A DNA stretch of 64,000 nucleotides, taken from contig OX104116.1 in NCBI GenBank assembly GCA_944474755.1, forward strand, positions 8,807,547 to 8,871,546, in the 5' to 3' direction. Shown in pieces: positions 36,601 through 48,600 of this stretch. The notes under the pieces are model-generated. The model saw only the letters and a program-made list of their open reading frames with translations, searched no databases and was not told the DNA's origin. This DNA comes from Limnoperna fortunei (taxonomy: Eukaryota > Mollusca > Bivalvia > Mytilida > Modiolidae). Numbering within the stretch: position 1 is the first letter of the stretch; each line of letters starts with the position of its first letter. A program made the translations under genes and the position numbers.

Positions 36601-39600
36601 CTTGAAACGACCAGAATTACTAGTCAGGGATTTTCACCAGATAGCCAGCTGACCTCTCACAATAAAAACTTAATTCCATGAAAAAGCTGAAAGTGGTGTT
36701 ATGGTATTGGACCCATAATTGATGTCCCCGTTTAATTTTATTTTTTGACCAAGAAATACAGCTTTATTAAATCAATGTCTGCTAATTAAAGATACAAATT
36801 AAATATATTGTTTTACCTGAGTCAATGTTTACAGTTTTGAGCAAAAAAGTTGGTAACTCAAATAGTATTTCCTATGTTTGCCGAACATAACCCAGGTCTG
36901 CTCTATTAAAAAACATCCTGGACACCAGATATGATCACGTGGTCAATTGTGGTCCAGATACCTTAAACCCAAACCAAACAATCTTACTATCTTTGCCTTT
37001 TATATTTTTTAGAATAAGAGACCATGGTGCAAAGACAATGATTATCACAAACAGTGATTACAAGTATAGCAATGTAAGTGTTAACAGTGACTATAAGTAT
37101 AGCAATGTAAGTGTTAACAGTGACTACAAGTAAAGCAATGTAAGTGTTAACCAACAGTGATTATAAGTATAGCAATGTAAGTGTTAACAGTGACTACAAG
37201 TATAGCAATGTAATTGTTAAACTGAATACAAGTGTAGCAATGTAAGTGTTAACAGTGACTACAAGTTTAGCAGTGTAAGTGTTAACAAACAGTGACTATA
37301 AGTATAGCAATGTAAGTGTTAACAGTGGCTACAAGTACAGCAGTGTAAGTGTTAACAGTGACTACAAGTAAAGCAATATAAGTGTTAACAAACAGTGACT
37401 ACATGTATAGTAATGTTAGTGTTAACAGTGACTACAAGTGTAGCAATGTAAGTGTTAACAGGGACTACAAGTGTAGCAATGTAAGTGTTAACAGTGACTA
37501 CAAGTGTAGCAATGTAAGTGTTAACAGTGTCTACAAGTGTAGCAATGTAAGTGTTAACAGTGACTACAAGTAAAGCAATGTAAGTGTTAACAGTGACTAC
37601 AAGTGTAGCAATGTAAGTGTTAACAGTGTCTACAAGTGTAGCAATGTAAGTGTTAACAGTGACTACAAGTAAAGCAATGTAAGTGTTAACAGTGACTACA
37701 AGTGTAGCAATGTAAGTGTTAACAGTGACTACAAGTGTAGCAATGTAAGTGTTAACAGTGACTACAAGTGTAGCAATGTAAGTGCAGGGATTTTCCTACC
37801 TTTTTTCAAATGGGGCCTAGGCCCCTGTTAATTGGGAAAATTAAGACGTAAATTCCACAATTGGGAAAAGTCTTAAATATGAATAAAATAAAAACATTGC
37901 TTTCAAACATCAATGTTTTTAACGAAAATGTTTCTTGTATGTAATTTTAGTCATGAATGACAAGATGGAATCTATAAGCGTGACCTGAAAACTGACAAAT
38001 TCAAATAAAAGTTTTCATAAATATTTTGGAAAAGGTTATCAAAATTTACATATGTAGCCAACTGTGCTGACATCATACTCAAAGAGAAAAAATTCCATGA
38101 ATCTTGGTGGAATAAAATAGAAACTGAGTTGCAAACATCAGATTTTACTTTCACTCTCGTTTGTTCTGGGGTCTTAATAAATTATTGGATAAGAACTAAA
38201 TCAGGTATACAAAACTCTAAAAAATTGCATTGCGTTGGCATTTTAGTTTACCCTGATTTTTATGCTAATCGGCATTCAACCGAACCTTCACACCGACCCT
38301 TGTCAAAAGGGTAAAGGTCGGTACGAAAGTTCCATTGAATGCCGATAATAGATGGGTCTAGAGGTGCAAGAAACTCATGATTTTCTATTCACAAAGGCTC
38401 TGGTCAGTATTTAATTTTGTAAAAACAAAATTTCCTAGTTTTGATACAATACGTCGTCGTTCCACGGTAGTATTTCGCATTGTGTATGCCATTTTTAAAC
38501 GTTAATGCAGGCTCACACTTCATTCCAAATGTATTCCTCACACTTATTCTTTTCTAGACAAAGCTATTTGAACCAAAAACAGCCCATATTACTGGACATC
38601 GTAAAAATAAAGTAATTTGTCTTATTTACGGCATACAATTATCTTTCATATTATTGAACAAAGTTCCGCTACTTAAAGACATATCCTACTATTGTTTCTG
38701 CGCATTTTGATTTTAAACGTTATTGTTTCGTAATTCGTTTATGACGTCGTCGTCGTCAAAATTCCGCGAAATTTCCATTTCAATTACCGTACTCTTTATG
38801 AGGTTTTTTATGAGTAAAAAAGCAATACAGCCTTTTAGAATTTGGGAAAAAAACAAAATTAATCACTTTGCAATAGCAAACATACACAAAAAAAGAACTA
38901 TTTTACTTTCGTGATTGTATTCTGCGCTACAAATCTAGAAAAGATATTGCCGTTTATACGAAGAAAAACGCACCCTTTCCTTCCCGCCAATTCTGGCCTA
39001 TACTTATTTTTCTCAAATATTTTTTCCCCTGATTCGGTGACCATATTTTTTTATTTAATCAATTTGGAGAGTAAGTTATCATCTATCTTCTGTGAAAATA
39101 TAGTTTTATTATCATAGGTCAGTTTTTTGCGATCTGCGATTTTGTGTATTCCGAGTGCATAACAAAAATGGCGGGAACGTATTAATTCCACATTTATGCA
39201 CGAAACTTACGTATTTTTAAATAGATTATGGCATAGTTGTTTTCTACATTCAATGAAGCCTTCAAAACAATTTAAGTTGATTCTAACAGTAAACTATGGA
39301 AAAAATATAAATAAAATAACACATAATCCTAGTACCCTAAAACAGATGATACAGATGACGTCATAACTTTTTAATACGGTCGGTGACCACTAATTTTTGT
39401 TAGCTTTATTTAAAGATTTTGTCATAAGGAAAGTTAAGACAAAATATTAAGAAAATATCATATGAAGATCGAATAGTAGGATATGTCCTTAACAAATCTC
39501 AGGGTTTTTTTTTAGTTCCATTAATAAAACCTCTCATTTCAGTTTTTATCGGATATTGAAATTCGAGGTTTCATCTTTAAATGCATTTTCCCGTGCGCAA

Positions 39601-42600
39601 ATTCCGCAAGAAAATCGTGCGGAATGTTTAAGTTAAGTTTGATATGAAAAAAGTTTGTACAACCATGCAAACTGCGCTAAACTTAAAGAAAAATATCTAC
39701 ATTTTCTAAAAATTGTCTTACCTTAGTATATCATGGATTTTTTAAGTCCTGTTTGAAGCTTTATTTGAGGTGTCCCTTAACTCCCATTACATTCAATGGC
39801 TGACCCAATTAAATCTATCTAATGGATCCGTTTTTGACGAAACGAATTTTCCATGTGTTACAATTGTGACAAATTGTATTTGTTCCGCCATTAAATATAA
39901 CTTGATTCCGTAATGCTGATAAAATGTTAAATTCAAAATGTCAGCTCGCAGAAAAATTTCGTCTTGATATTTCAAACAAGGATTACTTAATTCATTGAAA
40001 ACAGGTATAGTCTTTGTGTTTATGTTAGTTTCATGATATTTCAAATGTAAAAATATGCAGAACTTCTGAAAAAATTTTGCTCCGAGAAAAATCAACTGAC
40101 AGATAAAACCTCACATTTCAAATAATAAAAAAAATGTAAAAGTCAGATGAAAATGATAAATATAAACGTGAAATGGGAGGTTTTATGTTATAGAACTAGG
40201 GTTTTTTTATATCATACCGGAATCTGCATTTGGTATAAAACAAGCAAGCTCCAATATAAAACTGGTTGCCGTTATGACTAAAGATACCGGGAACAGTAAT
40301 TATAAACCAATGTTCACGAAGTAATCAGATTTTAAGTTGTTTTAATATTTCGGCTTAGCGTGATTGAAATTATTTTAAGAAACTGGATTACAAAACCTCC
40401 TGAATTGGGAATTTTCACTTTCATAATTGGAAAAAAATATGGGTTTTTGCCTTTGGGAATGGGGCCGAATATCGGCCCTGAAATAAAGGCAGGAAAATCC
40501 CTGAAGTGTTAACAGTGGCTACAAGTAAAGCAGTGTAAGTGTTAACAGTGACTACAAGTATAGCAGTGTAAGTGTTAACAAACAAGGACTACTAGTATAG
40601 CAATGTAAGTGTTAACAGTGACTACAAGCATAGCAATGTAAGTGTTAACAGTGGCTACAAGTAAAGCAGTGTAAGTGTTAACAGTGACTACAAGTATAGC
40701 AGTGTAAGTGTTAACAAACAAGGACTACAAGTATAGCAATGTAAGTGTTAACAGTGACTACAAGTATAGCAGTGTAAGTGTTAACAAACAAGGACTACAA
40801 GTATAGCAATGTAAGTGTTAACAGTTACTACAAGCATAGCAATGTAAGTGTTAACAGTGGCTACAAGTAAAGCAGTGTAAGTGTTAACAGTGACTACAAG
40901 TATAGCAGTGTAAGTGTTAACAAACAAGGACTACAAGTATAGCAATGTAAGTGTTAACAGTGACTACAAGTATAGCAATGTAAGTGTTAACAGTGACTAC
41001 AAGTGTAGCAGTGTAAGTGTTAACAGTGACTACAAGTGTAGCAATGTAAGTGTTAACAGTGACTACAAGTGTAGCAGTGTAAGTGTTAACAAACAGTGAC
41101 TATAAGTATAGCAATGTAAGTGTTAACAGTCGCTACAAGTAAAGCAGTGTAAGTGTTAACAGTGACTACAAGTAAAGCAATGTAAGTGTTAACAAACAGT
41201 GACTAAAAGTATAATAATGTAAGTGTTAACAGTGACTACAAGTGTAGCAATGTAAGTGTTAACAGTAACTACACGTGTAGCAATGTAAGTGTTAACAGTG
41301 GCTACAAGTAAAGCAGTGTAAGTGTTAACAGTGGCTACAAGTAAAGCAGTGTAAGTGTTAACAGTGGCTACAAGTAAAGCAATGTAAGTGTTAACAAACA
41401 GTGACTATAAGTATAGTAATGTAAGTGTTAACAGTAACTACAAGTACAGCAGTGTAAGTGTATATGAAATATCTATTAAAATTTGTAATGTTTTGTCAAT
41501 AAAAAATAGTTGTTTGATCTAGCTGTAAAATTGCTGACAGTGTTAGTAAACCTGATTCACCTATCAATGTTAAAATAACGATTGGAATTTATGATTGGAA
41601 TGCTAAATAGAAATATGCAAGAAACCAACTGTTGTCTTTATAGAGAAATAATTATATCTGATCAGAGTTTCTGTGATTATACTGGAAAATTTTAGCTATT
41701 ATTTGAATTCATAAAGGTGGATGATGTAAGATATTTACCCTTTTTCATATCTAGTTATTGGCATATGACATGTTTTTATTTTGCAGAAAATTATGGAGTA
41801 TTTGCTTGATTTTCCTGAGGTAAGATTTTAGCATTTTTTACGTGTTGACAGGCCGACTCGTACAGATATTTATATCACACCCAGAGTGTGATATTATGTC
41901 TCCGAAGGATCTGTCTTACTGGTATGTTGATAAGATCTGTATATTTAACTTTATATTAGGAATATAATACATTTGTTTTAAACCAGTGTTGTTTGTCTTG
42001 TCTGTCGGTTTTTTGTGTGTGAATTTTCGGTATTTTGTTGTCCTGCCCTTGAGTAACTGTTTTTATATTTTTGTTTGGTTGATCTCCTTTTATTGTTTAT
42101 ATGGTTACCTGGTTTTTAGATATATTCAGCATGAAGACATTTAATCAGTTAGACATTTAGATCTTTTCATAATAAATTTAAAGTAAAATCATTCAGTATA
42201 TTTTCTTATTTACACAGTTGTGTTGGGTTGAGGTTGCCTCAGTGTCCTAGTGGTTAAGGTAGTCATCTAACATTGATCCCTGGCCCTCAGTGTACTAGTG
42301 GTTAAGGTAGTCATCTAACATTGATCCCTGGCCCTCAGTGTACTAGTGGTTAAGGTAGTCATCTAACATTGATCCCTGGCCCTCAGTGTACTAGTGGTTA
42401 AGGTAGTCATCTAACATTGATCCCTGGCCCTCAGTGTACTAGTGGTTAAGGTAGTCATCTAACATTGATCCCTGGCCCTCAGTGTACTAGTGGTTAAGGT
42501 AGTCATCTAACATTGATCCCTGGCCCTCAGTGTCCTAGTGGTTAAGGTAGTCATCTAACATTGATCCCTGGCCCACAGTGTCCTAGTGGTTAAGGTAGTC

Positions 42601-45600
42601 ATCCAACATTGATCCCTGGCCCTCAGTGTACTAGTGGTTAAGGTAGTCATCTAACATTGATCCCTGGCCCACAGTGTCCTAGTGGTTAAGGTAGTCATCT
42701 AACATTGATCCCTGGCCCACAGTGTCCTAGTGGTTAAGGTAGTCATCTAACATTGATCCCTGGCCCTCAGTGTACTAGTGGTTAAGGTAGTCATCTAACA
42801 TTGATCCCTGGCCCTCAGTGTACTAGTGGTTAAGGTAGTCATCTAACATTGATCCCTGGCCCTCAGTGTCCTAGTGGTTAAGGTAGTCATCCAGCATTGA
42901 TCCCTGGCCCTCAGTGTACTGGTGGTTAAGGTAGTCATCTAACATTGATCCCTGGCCCACAGTGTCCTAGTGGTTAAGGTAGTCATCTAACATTGATCCC
43001 TGGCCCTCAGTGTACTAGTGGTTAAGGTAGTCATCTAACATTGATCCCTGGCCCACAGTGTCCTAGTGGTTAAGGTAGTCATCTAACATTGATCCCTGGC
43101 CCACAGTGTCCTAGTGGTTAAGGTAGTCATCTAACATTGATCCCTGGCCCTCAGTGTCCTAGTGGTTAAGGTAGTCATCTAACATTGATCCCTGGCCCTC
43201 AGTGTCCTAGTGGTTAAGGTAGTCATCTAACATTGATCCCTGGCCCTCAGTGTCCTAGTGGTTAAGGTAGTCATCTAACATTGATCCCTGGCCCTCAGTG
43301 TACTAGTGGTTAAGGTAGTCATCTAACATTGATCCCTGGCCCTCAGTGTCCTAGTGGTTAAGGTAGTCATCTAACATTGATCCCTGGCCCTCAGTGTACT
43401 AGTGGTTAAGGTAGTCATCTAACATTGATCCCTGGCCCTCAGTGTCCTAGTGGTTAAGGTAGTCATCTAACATTGATCCCTGGCCATCAGTGTCCTAGTG
43501 GTTAAGGTAGTCATCTAACATTGATCCCTGGCCCACAGTGTCCTAGTGGTTAAGGTAGTCATCTAACATTGATCCCTGGCCCTCAGTGTACTAGTGGTTA
43601 AGGTAGTCATCTAACGTTGATTCCTGGCCCACAGTGTCCTAGTGGTTAAGGTAGTCATCTAACATTGATCCCTGGCCCACAGTGTCCTAGTGGTTAAGGT
43701 AGTCATCTAACATTGATCCCTGGCCCTCAGTGTACTAGTGGTTAAGGTAGTCATCTAACATTGATCCCTGGCCCTCAGTGTCCTAGTGGTTAAGGAAGTC
43801 ATCTAACATTGATCCCTGGCCCTCAGTGTACTAGTGGTTAAGGTAGTCATCTGACATTGATCCCTGGCCCTCAGTGTCCTAGTGGTTAAGGTAGTCATCT
43901 AACATTGATCACTGGCCCTCAGTGTACTAGTGGTTAAGGTAGTCATCTAACATTGATCCCTGGCCCTCAGTGTCCTAGTGGTTAAGGTAGTTATCTAACA
44001 TTGATCCCTGGCCCTCAGTGTACTAGTGGTTAAGGTAGTCATCTAACATTGATCCCTGGCCCTCAGTGTACTAGTGGTTAAGGTAGTCATCTAACATTGA
44101 TCCCTGGCCCACAGTGTCCTAGTGGTTAAGGTAGTCATCTAACATTGATCCCTGGCCCTCAGTGTCCTAGTGGTTAAGGTAGTCATCTAACATTGATCCC
44201 TGGCTTTCAGTGTACTAGTGGTTAAGGTAGTCATCTAACATTGATCTCTGGCCCTCAGTGTCCTAGTGGTTAAGGTAGTCATCTAACATTGATCCCTGGC
44301 CCTCAGTGTCCTACTGGTTAAGGTAGTCATCTAACATTGATCCCTGGCCCTCAGTGTCCTAGTGGTTAAGGTAGTCATCTAACATTGATCCCTGGCCCTC
44401 AGTGTCCTAGTGGTTAAGGTAGTCATCTAACATTGATCCCTGGCCCACAGTGTCCTAGTGGTTAAGGTAGTCATCTAACATTGATCCCTGTCCCTCAGTG
44501 TACTAGTGGTTAAGGTAGTCATCTAACATTGATCCCTGGCCCTCAGTGTACTAGTGGTTAAGGTAGTCATCTAACATTGATCCCTGGCCCACAGTGTCCT
44601 AGTGGTTAAGGTAGTCATCTAACATTGATCCCTGGCCCTCAGTGTACTAGTGGTTAAGGTAGTCATCTAACATTGATCCCTGTCCCACAGTGTCCTAGTG
44701 GTTAAGGTAGTCATCTAACATTGATCCCTGGCCCTCAGTGTCCTAGTGGTTAAGGTAGTCATCTAACATTGATCCCTGGCCCTCAGTGTCCTAGTGGTTA
44801 AGGTAGTCATCTAACATTGATCCCTGGCCCTCAGTGTACTAGTGGTTAAGGTAGTCATCTAACATTGATCCCTGTCCCACAGTGTCCTAGTGGTTAAGGT
44901 AGTCATCTAACATTGATCCCTGGCCCTCAGTGTCCTAGTGGTTAAGGTAGTCATCTAACATTGATCCCTGTCCCACAGTGTCCTAGTGGTTAAGGTAGTC
45001 ATCTAACATTGATCCCTGGCCCTCAGTGTCCTAGTGGTTAAGGTAGTCATCTAACATTGATCCATGGCTTTCAGTGTACTAGTGGTTAAGGTAGTCATCT
45101 AACATTGATCCCTGGCCCTCAGTGTACTAGTGGTTAAGGTAGTCATCTAACATTGATCCCTGGCCCACAGTGTCCTAGTGGTTAAGGTAGTCATCTAACA
45201 TTGATCCCTGGCCCTCAGTGTCCTAGTGGTTAAGGTAGTCATCTAACATTGATCCCTGGCCCACAGTGTCCTAGTGGTTAAGGTAGTCATCTAACATTGA
45301 TCCCTGGCCCTCAGTGTACTAGTGGTTAAGGTAGTCATCTAACATTGATCCCTGGCCCTCAGTGTACTAGTGGTTAAGGTAGTCATCTAACATTGATCCC
45401 TGGGCCTCAGTGTCCTAGTGGTTAAGGTAGTCATCTAACATTGATCCCTGGCCCTCAGTGTCCTAGTGGTTAAGGTAGTCATCTAACATTGATCCCTGGC
45501 CCTCAGTGTCCTAGTGGTTAAGGTAGTCATCTAACATTGATCCCTGGCCCTCAGTGTCCTAGTGGTTAAGGTAGTCATCTAACATTGATCCCTGGCCCAC

Positions 45601-48600
45601 AGTGTCCTAGTGGTTAAGGTAGTCATCTAACATTGATCCCTGGCCCTCAGTGTCCTAGTGGTTAAGGTAGTCATCTAACATTGATCCCTGGCCCACAGTG
45701 TCCTAGTGGTTAAGGTAGTCATCTAACATTGATCCCTGGCCCTCAGTGTCCTAGTGGTTAAGGTAGTCATCTAACATTGATCCCTGTCCCTCAGTGTCCT
45801 AGTGGTTAAGGTAGTCATCTAACATTGATCCCTGGCCCTCAGTGTCCTAGTGGTTAAGGTAGTCATCTAACATTGATCCCTGGCCCTCAGTGTCCTAGTG
45901 GTTAAGGTAGTCATCTAACATTGATCCCTGGCCCTCAGTGTCCTAGTGGTTAAGGTAGTCATCTAACATTGATCCCTGGCCCTCAGTGTACTAGTGGTTA
46001 AGGTAGTCATCTAACATTGATCCCTGGCCCTCAGTGTCCTAGTGGTTAAGGTAGTCATCTAACATTGATCCCTGGCCCACAGTGTCCTAGTGGTTAAGGT
46101 AGTCATCTAACATTGATCCCTGGCCCTCAGTGTACTAGTGGTTAAGGTAGTCATCTAACATTGATCCCTGGCCCACAGTGACCTAGTGGTTAAGGTAGTC
46201 ATCTAACATTGATCCCTGGCCCTCAGTGTACTAGTGGTTAAGGTAGTCATCTAACATTGATCCCTGGCCCTCAGTGTCCTAGTGGTTAAGGTAGTCATCT
46301 AACATTGATCCCTGGCCCTCAGTGTACTAGTGGTTAAGGTAGTCATCTAACATTGATCCCTGGCCCACAGTGTCCTAGTGGTTAAGGTAGTCATCTAACA
46401 TTGATCCCTGGCCCACAGTGTCCTAGTGGTTAAGGTAGTCATCTAACATTGATCCCTGGCCCACAGTGTCCTAGTGGTTAAGGTAGTCATCTAACATTGA
46501 TCTCTGGCCCTCAGTGTCCTAGTGGTTAAGGTAGTCATCTAACATTGATCCCTGGCCCTCAGTGTCCTAGTGGTTAAGGTAGTCATCTAACATTGATCCC
46601 TGGCCCTCAGTGTACTAGTGGTTAAGGTAGTTATCTAACATTGATCCCTGGCCCTCAGTGTACTAGTGGTTAAGGTAGTCATCTAACATTGATCCCTGGC
46701 CCTCAGTGTCCTAGTGGTTAAGGTAGTCATCTAACATTGATCCCTGGCCCTCAGTGTACTAGTGGTTAAGGTAGTCATCTAACATTGATCCCTGGCCCTC
46801 AGTGTCCTAGTGGTTAAGGTAGTCATCTAACATTGATCCCTGGCCCTCAGTGTACTAGTGGTTAAGGTAGTCATCTAACATTGATCCCTGGCCCTCAGTG
46901 TACTAGTGGTTAAGGTAATCATCTAACATTGATCCCTGGCCCTCAGTGTACTAGTGGTTAAGGTAGTCATCTAACATTGATCCCTGGCCCTCAGTGTACT
47001 AGTGGTTAAGGTAGTTATCTAACATTGATCCCTGGCCCTCAGTGTACTAGTGGTTAAGGTAGTCATCTAACATTGATCCCTGGCCCTCAGTGTACTAGTG
47101 GTTAAGGTAGTCATCTAACATTGATCCCTGGCCCACAGTGTCCTAGTGGTTAAGGTAGTCATCTAACATTGATCCCTGGCCCTCAGTGTCCTAGTGGTTA
47201 AGGTAGTCATCTAACATTGATCCCTGGCCCTCAGTGTACTAGTGGTTAAGGTAGTCATCTAACATTGATCCCTGGCCCTCAGTGTACTAGTGGTTAAGGT
47301 AGTCATCTAACATTGATCCCTGGCCCTCAGTGTCCTAGTGGTTAAGGTAGTCATCTAACATTGATCCCTGGCCCTCAGTGTACTAGTGGTTAAGGTAGTC
47401 ATCTAACATTGATCCCTGGCCCACAGTGTCCTAGTGGTTAAGGTAGTCATCTAACATTGATCCCTGGCCCACAGTGTCCTAGTGGTTAAGGTAGTCATCT
47501 AACATTGATCCCTGGCCCTCAGTGTACTAGTGGTTAAGGTAGTCATCTAACATTGATCCCTGGCCCTCAGTGTACTAGTGGTTAAGGTAGTCATCCAACA
47601 TTGATCCCTGGCCCTCAGTGTACTAGTGGTTAAGTTAGTCATCTAAGATTGATCCCTGGCCCTCAGTGTACTAGTGGTTAAGGTAGTCATCCAACATTGA
47701 TCCCTGGCCCTCAGTGTCCTAGTGGTTAAGGTAGTCATCTAACATTGATCCCTGGCCCTCAGTGTCCTAGTGGTTAAGGTAGTCATCTAATATTGATCCC
47801 TGGCCCTCAGTGTACTAGTGGTTAAGGTAGTCATCTAACATTGATCCCTTGCAAGTCAGCCCTAAGATTGTTTGAGTCTGACTTTGGGCAGAGTGTGCTT
47901 GATTCCAACTTAGCCTGACTTTGGCAGGGTGTGCTTGATTCCAACTTAGTCTGACTTTGGGCAGGGTGTGCTTGATTCCAACCTAGTCTGACTTTGGGCA
48001 GGGTGTGCTTGGTTCCAACTTAGTCGGACTTTGGGCAGAGTGCGCTTGGTTCCAACTTAGTCGGACTTTGGGCAGGGTATGCTTGATTCCAACTTAGTCT
48101 GACTTTGGGCAGGGTGAGCTTGATTCCTACTTAGTCTGACTTTGGGCAGGGTGAGCTTGACTCCAACTTAGTCTGACTTTGGGCAGGGTGAGCTTGACTC
48201 CAACTTAGTCTGACTTTGGGCAGGGTGAGCTTGATTCCAACTTAGTCTAACTTTGGGCAGGGTGTGCTTGCATGACTCCAACTTTAAGTTATACTGCTAG
48301 TTTTCCTATCAAATTTTGAGGGTTTCACCTAAAATTAGGAAACCGTTATATAGCGGAAAGTGACATATAACTCGTATTAAAAACAAAACAAAATCCTCTG
48401 TTATAAGTGTAATGTTTATAAAGATATGTGCTGAGATAACTTATGTTAAGAGAATACTCTTGATTGGTGATTAATGTTAAATATGCAGGATATGTTTTCT
48501 TTGACAGTAGGAAAGTAGGAAATTGTGACAAAAATTAGGTTCTTAGAATGGTGTTTTACTACATACATTTTTCAATTCAATACTGGCCATTAACTTTAAC

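Larger units (their letters stand above)
37785..40503. mobile_element. 2.7-kb TIR transposon (hAT-like look) splitting the donor array
   Basis: Ends cagggattttcctacctttt and, reversed, cagggattttcctgcctttatttcagggcc. Flanked by a 5-bp duplication aagtg of the array sequence (…gtaagtg / aagtgttaac). No transposase recognised, so non-autonomous or decayed. The superfamily is a guess from the CAGGG ends; hAT elements usually make 8-bp duplications. Confidence 0.7.

Noticed and set aside
36939..37133. ORF with repeated [11 protein letters not shown] as an independent protein
   Set aside because: It is NT5C2 exon 9 read into the donor array; the ATG at 36939 is intronic.
39793..40095. 100-codon minus-strand ORF in the 2.7-kb transposon
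   Set aside because: No transposase motif seen; AT-rich composition and no start or splice context.
42234..47850. Tandem tRNA gene cluster
   Set aside because: Only the A-box segment repeats; there is no anticodon arm, B-box or acceptor stem in the 48-bp unit.
37074..48275. Possible CRISPR array
   Set aside because: Repeats are head-to-tail with no unique spacers, in a eukaryotic intron; they are minisatellites.
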